This document shows, piece by piece, positions 9,258 through 18,035 of a DNA stretch of 64,000 nt. Both the position numbers and the translations under genes were made by a program. The stretch lies in contig JACKCT010000003.1 in assembly GCA_020633895.1 (NCBI GenBank), forward strand, positions 1 to 64,000, in the 5' to 3' direction. How positions within the stretch are numbered: the first letter of the stretch is position 1; each line of letters starts with the position of its first letter. This stretch comes from Deltaproteobacteria bacterium (GTDB lineage Bacteria > Lernaellota > Lernaellaia > JACKCT01). The notes beneath the pieces were generated by a model, which ran no database searches, was not told the origin of the DNA, and saw nothing but the letters and a program-made list of their open reading frames with translations.

Positions 9258-9343
9258 TGGCGTCAATCTTCCACAGCCCTTGCAACCCGTCAACTTGAAA
9301 CGACTTTTTCGCCGTCCCGGATACCCCCGAAACGCCGGTATTA

Positions 9344-11338
9344 TTACCAAGTCGGCGCCGGCAGGTCCTCTTGGCTCGGCACGCGCCGCACCACAATCCC
9401 CGTCCCGTCCGCCACATCCGTTCGCACGCCCAGCTTGCGCAACACTTCGATCACCCGAGGCGGATATTCGTTCTGATCGGGCGCGAAGTCGGGAAAACCA
9501 AGGGACACATCGTTGACGATCTCCACCGCGTCGGGCGGGTTCGTCAGCTTGATCCAGTGCATCGGGTCGAAGGGATGGGACACCCCTTCGAGTTTTTCCC
9601 CCGAGACCGTCCGAAGGCTGGAAAACAGATGGTAGCTGAGCACGACCTCGCCGTCCTTGTCGGGCCGAAGATCGGTGAGCGAGATCCGGTCGGCGACGGC
9701 GTTGACCTTGCCCGATCCGGCCAGGAAATAGCTCGGCGCGCGCAGCACCTTGAAGACATGAAACGCGCCGAACTGCTCACGCGGCTCGAAGAGTTCGGGC
9801 TGCTCCCGGAGCCGCTGAACCGACAAATCGTGAAACGCCACCACCCAGCCCACGCTGTAGACGCGCATATAGTCGTCCAGCCGCTCGGGCGAGTAGGAAG
9901 CGATCGGAATCCAATTGAGGATACCTTCGGTCAGGCCGGTCGAATGGGCCACCCCCGGCGACTCGGTGGTCGGCAGGGCGACAAACTCCCGGCCCGGCAA
10001 CAGGCGCGGCAAGAGTCCGGCGAAGTCAAAGGGGTAGTCGTCGGAAAAGTTGTGCGTGGTTTCGATGAGGAGGCGGGATTGGTCGTCGGTGTTTTCGTCC
10101 AGCCAGGTCATCATCCGCGCGATGTTGTCCGGCATCTCGGTGCGAAGTTGCTGCCAAGGACGGAAAACCAACATCGACAGGCCCAGGGCCGCGACAAATC
10201 CCAGCACCGTCGTGACAAGGCGGCGGCGACCGTATTGCCCTCGCAGCACCTCCAACAGACGTATCGCGGCGGGAATCGTCATCAGGCTGATGGCGAAATC
10301 CAGGTAACGCATGGGAAAGACCTTGGGGCCTTGGCCGGTCGCGACAACCAGCAGCACGGCGGCGACGATCGCCAGGTAAATCCCGAAAACCATCCGCACC
10401 ACTTGGGAATGCTCGGGCCCGGGGCGACGGAAATTTCGATAACCGGGGATCACCATGAAAATGTGCAACGGCTGCAGCAGCGCCAAAAAGGTCGCCGCCC
10501 GATTGAGCGCGTTCCAGCCCAGATGGACCATCGGGTAGAGCAGATCCCAAAAAACCGCGATGGAGGCGTTGTATTTCATCATCGGCTTGGTCCACGGCCA
10601 GACCAACCCGAAAACGGCCAGCGGCGCCAAGGCCAGGATTCCGACGCATTTCGGATTGAGCAGCAGGCGGCGCCGATCCCACATCACCGCGCTCAGGCAG
10701 ACCACCATCACCAGCGACGCGTGAGGATTGAGGCTGAAGATCAGCGTCGCGGTCACGGCCAGCACGGCGGCGGAAACCCAGGGCCGGGCCTCGGTTTGGT
10801 TGAGACGTCGGAACCCGGCGGTCAAAGGCAGAACGAGGGACATCCCCAGGGACGACCCGACCATGCTGGACATGATCCCCTGTTCGCGAAACGAAAACTG
10901 CGTGATGCAAAATTCGAGGAAGCCGGCCAGAATCGCCTGCCTTCGGTCCAGGCCGAGCCAGCGGGCCGACAGATAAGCGCCCATCGGCCAGAGGATAAAC
11001 ACCGTCAGGAGCATCAGCTTGATGATCACCGCCGCGTCCCAGCCGGTGACGCATCCCATCACCGCGGGGAATAGGTAGGCGATAAACCATCCGGACCCGG
11101 TCACGATTCCGGCGCCGTAGGTCGGGTCGTAGCCCCAGAACTCGCCGGATTCGCAGATGGTCTTGGCGTGGAAATTCGTGAAGTAGACGTGCTTGGCGTA
11201 GTTTTGCGCGAGGGGCGGATCCAAGGTGAAGATCTTGCTCGGCGCAATGCGAAGGCCCGCCGCGATCACGACGAGCGCGATAAAAAGGGCCGGCGCCATC
11301 CACCAGCCCCGGGGACGGGATTTGGTCGGGTCGGTCAT
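9344..11338 (-). CDS. polytopic membrane protein, GT-C-like
   Basis: A 664-residue protein starting at MTDPTKSRPRGWW. It has roughly ten to twelve hydrophobic segments through residue ~370, then a soluble C-terminal domain of about 290 residues. The first periplasmic loop after helix 1 carries acidic residues (FTLDPPLAQ) and an aromatic-rich stretch (EFWGYDPTYGAGIVTG). That layout is typical of lipid-linked sugar transferases of the GT-C fold and of the 'PTPS-related' membrane family. No diagnostic catalytic motif lets me name it. It resembles the 610-residue protein at 35021 in architecture. Probable role: transferring a sugar from a polyprenyl carrier outside the membrane (inference). Confidence 0.78.
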   Translation of the reverse strand: MTDPTKSRPRGWWMAPALFIALVVIAAGLRIAPSKIFTLDPPLAQNYAKHVYFTNFHAKTICESGEFWGYDPTYGAGIVTGSGWFIAYLFPAVMGCVTGWDAAVIIKLMLLTVFILWPMGAYLSARWLGLDRRQAILAGFLEFCITQFSFREQGIMSSMVGSSLGMSLVLPLTAGFRRLNQTEARPWVSAAVLAVTATLIFSLNPHASLVMVVCLSAVMWDRRRLLLNPKCVGILALAPLAVFGLVWPWTKPMMKYNASIAVFWDLLYPMVHLGWNALNRAATFLALLQPLHIFMVIPGYRNFRRPGPEHSQVVRMVFGIYLAIVAAVLLVVATGQGPKVFPMRYLDFAISLMTIPAAIRLLEVLRGQYGRRRLVTTVLGFVAALGLSMLVFRPWQQLRTEMPDNIARMMTWLDENTDDQSRLLIETTHNFSDDYPFDFAGLLPRLLPGREFVALPTTESPGVAHSTGLTEGILNWIPIASYSPERLDDYMRVYSVGWVVAFHDLSVQRLREQPELFEPREQFGAFHVFKVLRAPSYFLAGSGKVNAVADRISLTDLRPDKDGEVVLSYHLFSSLRTVSGEKLEGVSHPFDPMHWIKLTNPPDAVEIVNDVSLGFPDFAPDQNEYPPRVIEVLRKLGVRTDVADGTGIVVRRVPSQEDLPAPTW

Positions 11339-11428
11339 GGGCGCGGAGTATACCAGCCGACCACCGGCCCGCCCATCATCCCGGGTTTGGCCGACGGGCA
11401 CGACGCCCCGGGGCGTGAGCTTTCGCCC

Positions 11429-11462
11429 AAAAAATGAAAAGCGGCCCCGAAGGGACCGCTTG
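11429..11462 (-). terminator. intrinsic terminator, minus strand
   Basis: Read on the minus strand, AAGCGGTCCC-TTCG-GGGCCGCTT is followed by TTCATTTTTT. The UUCG-type tetraloop and T-rich tail are typical of a Rho-independent terminator. It lies ~20 bases after the stop of the short Pro-rich frame at 11484-11546 and before the membrane gene at 11338. Confidence 0.7.
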
Positions 11463-11483
11463 TCGCTGCCGATCTACCGCCCC

Positions 11484-11546
11484 TTACGGACGAGGAACCG
11501 GTCCCGGGCTCGGCTTCGGCTTAGGGCTGGGACGATAATCCATCAT
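11484..11546 (-). CDS. very short Pro-rich open frame (20 aa)
   Basis: ATG at 11546 (alternatives at 11555 and 11543) begins MMDYRPSPKPKPSPG and ends VPRP. AAGGATGGAAG just upstream can serve as a ribosome binding site, and an intrinsic terminator follows the stop. The alternating Pro with Lys/Arg/Ser is not random-looking. It could be a small expressed peptide, a leader, or the coding part of a small RNA. I recognise no family, and a chance frame remains possible. Confidence 0.35.
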   Translation of the reverse strand: MMDYRPSPKPKPSPGPVPRP

Positions 11547-11870
11547 GGCTTCCATCCTTGTCCATAAGGGTCAAACAACGCAGCCGTCACGACTGCACCT
11601 TCCGCTCTTGGATACTAGGCACGATCGACGCGAGAGAAAACTTTCGCGACTATCGCCGTCCTGACGTATAACGAACGCAGTCTAAACCTGAATCCGGCGG
11701 CGATGCAAGAAAATTGTTCCGCGACCGTCCCGGATCAAAAGCATCCTCACAACCTCGCCCAAGAGACTTGATATTGGTCAAGAAACTTGACGCGACGCGA
11801 AGATCTCCGATCATGAAAACCAGGGTTCGAGGTCGACAACACCCTAACATAAAGCGAGAATCCCCACACC
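11547..11870. other. non-coding gap, with CTTGA repeats
   Basis: No convincing gene. An inverted repeat CTTGA-N6-TCAAG (11767-11782) is followed by a third CTTGAC (11786-11791). These lie about 80 bases before the transporter at 11871 and could be a regulator site. The region is divergent between the short Pro-rich frame and the transporter, so it should contain promoters for both; no strong -35/-10 pair stands out. Confidence 0.35.
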
Positions 11871-12962
11871 ATGACATCGCCCGACAGCGTCGCCCCCACA
11901 GCCCGCGCCTATCCGGTCATCCGCCTGCTGGTGGGGGTGGCCGCGGCGATGATCATTATCGCCGGCCTCAAACAGGCCGCCGCGCTGCTGCTGCCCTTCG
12001 CCTTCGCGGTGATCCTGTCGATCGTGGTGCTGCCGGTGGTCAACGCGCTGGTCGATCGCAAGGTTCCCCGCTGGCTGGCCATCGCGTTCGTGGTGGTCAT
12101 GATCGCCGGGGTGCTGTTCGCCTTCTGGAGCCTGGTCGTCACCATCGCCGCGGACTTCACCGCCTCCCTGCCCGAATATCGCAGCAAGCTGACCGTCGTC
12201 ACCCTCGGCGCCCTGGATACCCTGGACCGTTGGGGGCTGCATATCGGCCGAGGCGCGGTGGAGGACATCATCAACCCCGGCGCGGCCATGAACCTGGTCG
12301 GAAAAACCCTCAACTCCCTGTCGGCCCTGCTTTCCAACACGGTTCTGGTGCTCATCACCGTGATCTTCATCCTCCTGGAAGCCCGGGACGTGCGCGACAA
12401 GATCGTCGTCGCCTTCAACCTGGACGACGCCCGCCGAAGCCAGATCGGCCACGCCGCCTTCTCCGTCCAGCGCTACCTTTTCCTGAAAACCCTGATCTGC
12501 CTGGCGACGGGATTGCTCATCGGCGTCGGCACGTGGGCGATCGGGTTGGACTTTCCCATGCTCTGGGGTCTGCTGGGCTTCCTGCTCAACTACATCCCCA
12601 CCATCGGGTCCATCATCGCCTCCATCCCGGCGATCCTGGTCGCGCTGATCCAACTGGGACCGGGCTACGCAATCGTGGTGGCGGCGGGCTATCTGGCGGT
12701 GAATACGTCCATCGGCAACTTCTTCGAGCCCCGATTCATGGGGCGCAGCCTGGGCATCTCGCCCCTGGTGGTTTTCCTGTCGTTGATCTTCTGGGGCTGG
12801 CTCTGGGGACCGGCGGGCATGCTGTTGTCCGTCCCGCTGACCGCGAGCGTCAAAATCCTGCTCGAAAACCAGGAGGAGACCCGCGCCGCCGCCGTTTTGC
12901 TGGGCCCGGCCCGGCCGCCGGAGAAGCCGAGACAACTGTCGGAGCCGGAAAACGCCGGGTAA
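11871..12962 (+). CDS. AI-2E family transporter (PerM/TqsA-like permease)
   Basis: A 363-residue inner-membrane protein with the layout of this family: hydrophobic segments at ~18-35, 40-60, 70-95, a soluble segment, then helices from ~150 and a conserved C-terminal half. Diagnostic stretches are LLGFLLNYIPTIGSIIASI (the NYIP-x-x-G signature) and FFEPRFMGRSLGISPLVVFL (the P-x-x-x-G-x-x-LG-x-SP-L-V signature). Members export quorum-sensing autoinducer 2 or act as Na+/H+ antiporters; the substrate is not deducible. It appears monocistronic, with 141 bases to the next gene. The C-terminal ~25 residues are polar and variable. Confidence 0.92.
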   Translation: MTSPDSVAPTARAYPVIRLLVGVAAAMIIIAGLKQAAALLLPFAFAVILSIVVLPVVNALVDRKVPRWLAIAFVVVMIAGVLFAFWSLVVTIAADFTASLPEYRSKLTVVTLGALDTLDRWGLHIGRGAVEDIINPGAAMNLVGKTLNSLSALLSNTVLVLITVIFILLEARDVRDKIVVAFNLDDARRSQIGHAAFSVQRYLFLKTLICLATGLLIGVGTWAIGLDFPMLWGLLGFLLNYIPTIGSIIASIPAILVALIQLGPGYAIVVAAGYLAVNTSIGNFFEPRFMGRSLGISPLVVFLSLIFWGWLWGPAGMLLSVPLTASVKILLENQEETRAAAVLLGPARPPEKPRQLSEPENAG

Positions 12963-13103
12963 TCTGTGAGCTATTCGGCTTTTCGGGGTTGGGCCCTCGT
13001 GGTAGAAAAGACGTTCGACACGACTTAGCCTTGGCATAGGCGCTCCTTGGGCGTTTCGACTGCGCCGAACGAGCGCGACCGCTTCGGCGAAAGGACAATA
13101 CGC

Positions 13104-14672
13104 ATGCGCGTCTTGATGGTGCGGCCGCCGAAGTACCTGTGGCCCTATATGAACGAGGGAGACAACTACCTGCTCTCCCAAGCCATGGTGTATGTGGGCG
13201 CCGCCGCCCGGGCCGCCGGCCACGAGGTCACGCTCATCGACTGCGGCCCGGCCAAAATGGGCTGGAAAAGCCTGGAACGCACCATTCGCGAGATGCGCCC
13301 CCATGTGGTCATGGCCGGCGATTCGGAAACCCTCTACGAGCACGAAACCGGCCGTGTCTTTACCCTGGCCAAATCCGTCGACCCGAGCATCATCACTGTT
13401 TCCGGCGGAACCCATTTCGCCCAAAACGCCATGAGCTGCATGTCCCGCTATCCCATCGACGCCATTGTGCGCGGCGAAGGCGAGCAGACACTGACCGAGC
13501 TGCTCAACGCCATCGACGGCGGCAAGACCAAACCTCACGAATGGGCCGACATCCCCGGTCTGGCCGCGCGGGCCGAGGGCGACGGCGTGTTGTTCACCGG
13601 CCATCGGGACCTGATCCGCGACCTGGACACCCTGCCCTTCCCGGCCTACGACCTCCTCCCGATGCATCTGTTCGGCGCCTCGCGCTACCTCTTCTCGCCG
13701 GGCGGAGTCACGATCCATCACAGCCGGGGATGCACCGACAACTGCAACTTCTGCGCGTGCTGGCTGCAAATGTCCAAGCGCAAGGGCGATCCGGCCGAGG
13801 AATTCGACGAGGTCTACCTGCCCCGTTGGCGCACCCGCACCGTCGACCCGGTCATCGACGAGATGATCCACCTCAAGGAACGCTACGGCAAAAACTGCTT
13901 CGTCTTCGGCGACGACACATGGAATGTGCGTCCGGACTGGAATGACGAGTTCGCCGAAAAAGTGCTGGCGCTGGATCACAGCTTCTATTGGTTCGGCTTC
14001 ATGCGCGCCGACTATCTGATCCGCGACGAAAAGCTGGGGATCTTCGAAAAGCTCATCCGCTCGGGCCTGTCGCACATCTGCATCGGCGTGGAACGGGCCG
14101 AGGACGAAGACCTGGAGAATATGAACAAGCACAACTACAGCGCGGAAAAGACCGCCTGGCTGATCCCGTACCTGAAGCAGAAATATCCGTCGTTGTTCAT
14201 CCAATCCACCTTCATCGTCGGCGCCCGGGAAGACACGCCGGAAAAGCTCGACCGCATGGTGGAATACGTCAAGAAGCTCGACCCGGATTTCCCCGCGTTC
14301 CATCCCCTCACCCCGGTGCCGGGGACCAAGCAATACAAGGACGCGGTGCAAAACGGCTGGCTGGAGGAGACCGACTATTCCCGCTACGACTGGATCACGC
14401 CGGTCATGGGCACCGCGACGATGAGCCGCGAGGAAGTCGAGTACAAGGTCTGGGAGATGAACAAGAAGGTCCTGAGCCTTTGGAACATCGCCAAGGGCAT
14501 GTGCTCGCCCCATACCTACAAACGCCGGATGTACATCTGGTGGGCGCTGGTGACGTTTTACGTATCCGTCGACTTCGTGCTCGACCGGGTCATGCCCTCC
14601 CGATCGGTCCGGCGCAAGGCGGCGTTGTCCGATTACGTCGGCCTGCTCAAGCCCGATTGGTACGAAGCGTAA
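13104..14672 (+). CDS. B12-binding domain radical SAM protein
   Basis: A 522-residue protein. The ATG at 13104 was chosen over an upstream in-frame start because AAGGA lies 8 bases before it and MRVLMVRPPKYLWPY opens the cobalamin domain. GGTHFAQNAMS, VRGEGEQTLTELL and RDLDTLPFPAYDL are family landmarks. The cluster is C210-TDN-C214-NF-C217, within SRGCTDNCNFCACW; the extra Cys two residues later is unusual. ICIGVERAEDEDL and STFIVGAREDTPEKL follow. Six bases separate it from the methyltransferase at 14679, so they form one operon. This is the second radical SAM/methyltransferase pairing in the window. Confidence 0.92.
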   Translation: MRVLMVRPPKYLWPYMNEGDNYLLSQAMVYVGAAARAAGHEVTLIDCGPAKMGWKSLERTIREMRPHVVMAGDSETLYEHETGRVFTLAKSVDPSIITVSGGTHFAQNAMSCMSRYPIDAIVRGEGEQTLTELLNAIDGGKTKPHEWADIPGLAARAEGDGVLFTGHRDLIRDLDTLPFPAYDLLPMHLFGASRYLFSPGGVTIHHSRGCTDNCNFCACWLQMSKRKGDPAEEFDEVYLPRWRTRTVDPVIDEMIHLKERYGKNCFVFGDDTWNVRPDWNDEFAEKVLALDHSFYWFGFMRADYLIRDEKLGIFEKLIRSGLSHICIGVERAEDEDLENMNKHNYSAEKTAWLIPYLKQKYPSLFIQSTFIVGAREDTPEKLDRMVEYVKKLDPDFPAFHPLTPVPGTKQYKDAVQNGWLEETDYSRYDWITPVMGTATMSREEVEYKVWEMNKKVLSLWNIAKGMCSPHTYKRRMYIWWALVTFYVSVDFVLDRVMPSRSVRRKAALSDYVGLLKPDWYEA

Positions 14673-14678
14673 ACCACC

Positions 14679-15353
14679 ATGCAACGCACGGCGGACGCCC
14701 CTCCGGGCTCCATTCTCGACGACAAAATCACCCACGACGAATACCTGAACCACCAACGGGCGCGACGGCGCGCGTTGGCGCGTCAGGCCCGGCGGGTGGC
14801 CGAAGCCATGCGCCGTCACGGGGCGACGGGCCCGCTGCTGGACCTGGGCGTGGGCACGGGCATCGGGATGCCCTACCTATGCGACGCCCTCGACGCCGGT
14901 GACGCGGTGGGGGTGGATATCGATCCGACCATGGTGCGTTTCGCCGAAGCGGAAACCGCCGGGCGCCCCGACATCCGCGTCGAACAAGCCGATGCGCGAG
15001 CGCTGCCCTTCGACGACGGCCGATTCGGCGCCGTGTATTGCGAATACGTCTTTCACCATGTGGAGGGAGTGGACGCGGCCATCGCCGAGATCCATCGGGT
15101 CTTGCGTCCGGGAGGCGTGTTTTTCCTGATCGACATCGACCCGGCCAACGGGATCAGCCGCCTGTTCAAGCGGGTCTACCCGTATCTGCGCGCCATCGGC
15201 CTGGGCTGGCACGGCGGCGAAGGGGCCTACCAATCGATCCTACGCGCGCCGCATTTCGATGCCCTGCATCGGATGCTCGACGAAATCGGCTTTGTCGAGC
15301 GGGAACGGCGGCGCTCCAAGATCCGGCGGGAATTGCTGCTGGTCAAACCCTAG
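14679..15353 (+). CDS. class I SAM-dependent methyltransferase
   Basis: A 224-residue protein with motif I LLDLGVGTGIGMPYL (~53-67), the acidic ribose ligand in VGVDIDPTMV, VEQADARALPFDDGRFGAVYCEYVFHH and RVLRPGGVFFLIDID. This is the UbiE/Methyltransf_11 pattern. The C-terminal third (FKRVYPYLRAIGLGWHGG) may bind the substrate. It is the second gene of an operon with the radical SAM gene ending at 14672. It is convergent, 19 bases away, with another methyltransferase at 15373-16206. Confidence 0.9.
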   Translation: MQRTADAPPGSILDDKITHDEYLNHQRARRRALARQARRVAEAMRRHGATGPLLDLGVGTGIGMPYLCDALDAGDAVGVDIDPTMVRFAEAETAGRPDIRVEQADARALPFDDGRFGAVYCEYVFHHVEGVDAAIAEIHRVLRPGGVFFLIDIDPANGISRLFKRVYPYLRAIGLGWHGGEGAYQSILRAPHFDALHRMLDEIGFVERERRRSKIRRELLLVKP

Positions 15354-15372
15354 GCGAATCGTTCGCGCTTCA

Positions 15373-16206
15373 TCAATCCTTGAACAATACGGCGATGAAC
15401 ACCCGCGCCCAGGGCCGCACGCGCTCGTCGGCGTTCAACGTTTCGTCGATTTGCGCGATGCGTCGGCGGTAGGCGTCGTCGCCCAGGCGCTCGTCGTCCA
15501 AGCTGGTCCAGAACACGCCCTCGCCCAGGAAATGGGAGCCGATCACCGACGCCCGCCCGCCGCTCGGCGTTTGGACCAGGGCCGCGAATTCGTCGAGGGT
15601 CGGCAGCCAAATCGCGCCGTCGCTGCTGTTCGCCAGGCGTCCCGAGCCCAGCGCGTCGCCCCATTGGTCCTCGCCGACGCCCCGCACCACCAGCGCGCCG
15701 AAACGCCCTTCGATGGACACGATCGCGCATCCCGAGGGTTGGGTGACACGGACGATCTCGGCCATATCCGCCTCGGGGTCGTCACTGTAGTTGAGCACTT
15801 CGGCACACAGCACCAGATCGAACGCGCCGTCGGGCACGTCTCGCAGGTACGAAAGATCCGCTTGCTCGATACGGACGCGCTCGCTCAAACCCGCCTCGGC
15901 CAGATGGCGCCGACAAGCCGCCAGCGACGACGCGCACGGGTCCACGGCGACCACCTCCCCCGCCCGCTTCGCCAACTCGACCGTGAAGCGGCCGATGCCG
16001 CAGCCCAAGTCCAACACCCGGTCCGTCGATTCGACGGCGTCGAGCACATCGGCCAGGGCTCGTAGATAAAGGTCGGTCGACAGGCGCTTGAGCCCGAAAT
16101 ACGGCGAGGCCGGGTCGAGGTAATCCATCATCAGAGGATCCTCGGCCCACGCCTTCTCCAGGGCCGCCACGCTGCCCGACCCGGCGGTGGTGTCGTCGTC
16201 GCTCAC
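15373..16206 (-). CDS. class I SAM-dependent methyltransferase
   Basis: A 277-residue protein from the GTG at 16206, which has GAGGGA six bases upstream; the longer open frame upstream overlaps the promoter region of the opposite gene. Motif I is VLDLGCGIGRFTVELAKR, followed by VVAVDPCASSLAAC, IEQADLSYLRDVPDGAFDLVLCAEVLNY and the strand GCAIVSIEGRFG. The C-terminal part has a DUF-like insert (GRASVIGSHFLGEGVFWTSLDDE) of unknown purpose. It is divergent from the propeller operon starting at 16307 and shares its ~100-base upstream region. Confidence 0.88.
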   Translation of the reverse strand: MSDDDTTAGSGSVAALEKAWAEDPLMMDYLDPASPYFGLKRLSTDLYLRALADVLDAVESTDRVLDLGCGIGRFTVELAKRAGEVVAVDPCASSLAACRRHLAEAGLSERVRIEQADLSYLRDVPDGAFDLVLCAEVLNYSDDPEADMAEIVRVTQPSGCAIVSIEGRFGALVVRGVGEDQWGDALGSGRLANSSDGAIWLPTLDEFAALVQTPSGGRASVIGSHFLGEGVFWTSLDDERLGDDAYRRRIAQIDETLNADERVRPWARVFIAVLFKD

Positions 16207-16306
16207 CCGTTTCCCTCGTGTCGTGGAAAAGACGAGCCTATCGTCGGCGCGCCCGCCGGGCAAGCGCCGGTAGCCAGCGCGCCCCGTCGTCCGTAAACTC
16301 GCTGCC

Positions 16307-18028
16307 ATGCCCGAAACGACCAAGCCGCCCCCATCCTCGATGTTGCGTCGCGACGCGCCGATCGACCGACCTCGTTTTTGGGATCTGCCCCACGGGGACA
16401 AGGCCCTGGTCCTGCTGTTCGGTCTTATCCTCTACCACACGCACCTCCTGCTCTATTTGGTGCGTCGCGAGGGGCCGTACTTTGTCGTCCTGGCGGGCAT
16501 GATCGCGGTCATCGTCGGGCGCGATTTTCTCCCCCGTTGGGCCCGCCTCCCCCGGCGCGTCGCGACAGCGATCTACTACCTCGCGGCCCTCGTTCTGGTC
16601 ACGCCGGTGTTGGGGCTGGTGACGATGGCCGACCCGTGGATCTGGGCGCTGGTGCTGGGTTACACGCCGCTGTTCGCCCTGATGGATCGCCTCGACCGCC
16701 GCCGTTCCCTTATGACGCACATCGGCGTGTGTCTGCTGTTCTATCTTTACGGCTTTCGGCACCTGACCGGGGCATGTCTGTCGACGACAGCGCCGACGAT
16801 GTTCGTCCTGGCAATCCTGGTCGGCGTACGGCGTCGCGAAAAGGCGCGGGCGTTTTTCGGGACGCTGCCCCTGGCGATGTTCGTGCTGACGATGAGCGTC
16901 TACGTCCCCGCGATGGTGCGTTACATGGGCCTGTTCCCGGAGGATGTCGAGCGCATCACCTCCCAGCCGGGCGTGCGGCTGATCTACAGCTTCACGAATG
17001 ACCCGCCCTATCGCGGTGCGGTCGGCGACCGGTATATGTTCGCGCAGAAATTCGGCGACGGTTATCTGCTCGGTCCCCACGGCGGCAACACCAACATCCA
17101 CCTGCTCACCGTGGACGCCACCGGCACCGAACACATCGACACCGCGGAGCTGGGCGTGCGCGGCGGCGATCGGCTGGCGTTTTCGCCGGACGATCCGAAC
17201 ATGGCGTACATGGGCGCGGTCGGCCAGGTCGTGAAGCTGTCGGCCGAGCCGTTTCGGCTGTTGGAACGCTATCCGGCCGAGAAGATTTCGATCAACAACG
17301 TGCGCATGAATCCGGAAAAGCGCTGGCTGATCGGCAGCTACGACATGGGCACGCGCGTCCTGCGTCTGACCCTGGACGACGGGCGAATCACGCACTCGCC
17401 GCCGGAGGATGTGGGCTTGGGCAATGTGGACGTCGTGCTCGACAACGACGCGGATCGTTTCTACGGCCTGGGCCTGGATCTGGGCGCGAATACGCTGATC
17501 GAGGGGCGGCAGTCGGACATGCAATTCGTGCGGCAGGTGCGTCTGCCGGGGCCGTATGCGATTTTGCTGGACATCGACCCGCGCGACAACCGCCTCTATC
17601 TGCCCGGGCATTTCACCGGCGAGATGCGGGTGATCGACGCGGCGACGCTCCGGGAAATCGAGCGCGTTCCCCTCGGCGCGGGGACGCGGGATCTGCTCTT
17701 CGACCCGGCGCGTCGGCTGCTTTATGTGATGAACTATTTTACCGGCGAATTGCTCGCCTATGACGTGGATAAAAAGGTGATCGTCAACAGCGTCGACCTG
17801 GGCAAGATCCTCAAGCCCGCGAACCTGAGCCCGGACGGCAAGGAACTGACCGCCCGATCCGGCTCGGGAATTTTCGCGGTGGACGTGGAAACCGTCTTCG
17901 GCCAAGCGGCGCGGGAAAAATTCGCCGCCCCGCCGACACCGCCCGGATTCTTCGCGCGGATCTATCACGCGGCCGTGGATTTCGCCGAGCGATACACCTT
18001 CCTCCTGCTCATGGAATCGCGGGGGTAG
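16307..18028 (+). CDS. membrane protein with C-terminal beta-propeller (paralogue 1 of 3)
   Basis: A 573-residue protein that I do not recognise as a named family. Residues ~25-205 have about six to seven hydrophobic segments, including a PWIWALVLGYTPLFALM block. From ~220 the sequence is strand-rich with YVTN/SMP-30-like propeller blades: RQVRLPGPYAILLDIDPRDN, LYLPGHFTGEMRVIDAATL, RDLLFDPARRLLYVMNYFTG and ELLAYDVDKK. The junction has QPGVRLIYSFTNDPP and GDRYMFAQKFGDGYLLGPHGG, which recur in both paralogues. The propeller likely lies outside the membrane, perhaps binding a ligand or glycan. It opens a probable four-gene operon (three paralogues then a GT2), with 7 bases to the next start. Confidence 0.85.
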   Translation: MPETTKPPPSSMLRRDAPIDRPRFWDLPHGDKALVLLFGLILYHTHLLLYLVRREGPYFVVLAGMIAVIVGRDFLPRWARLPRRVATAIYYLAALVLVTPVLGLVTMADPWIWALVLGYTPLFALMDRLDRRRSLMTHIGVCLLFYLYGFRHLTGACLSTTAPTMFVLAILVGVRRREKARAFFGTLPLAMFVLTMSVYVPAMVRYMGLFPEDVERITSQPGVRLIYSFTNDPPYRGAVGDRYMFAQKFGDGYLLGPHGGNTNIHLLTVDATGTEHIDTAELGVRGGDRLAFSPDDPNMAYMGAVGQVVKLSAEPFRLLERYPAEKISINNVRMNPEKRWLIGSYDMGTRVLRLTLDDGRITHSPPEDVGLGNVDVVLDNDADRFYGLGLDLGANTLIEGRQSDMQFVRQVRLPGPYAILLDIDPRDNRLYLPGHFTGEMRVIDAATLREIERVPLGAGTRDLLFDPARRLLYVMNYFTGELLAYDVDKKVIVNSVDLGKILKPANLSPDGKELTARSGSGIFAVDVETVFGQAAREKFAAPPTPPGFFARIYHAAVDFAERYTFLLLMESRG

Positions 18029-18035
18029 CGCCGAC

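Noticed and set aside
11844-14819. 991-residue open frame on the minus strand
   Set aside because: It lies antisense to the transporter and radical SAM genes, both with clear family motifs. Its sequence is Gln/His/Asp/Arg-rich low complexity, as expected from high-GC antisense frames.
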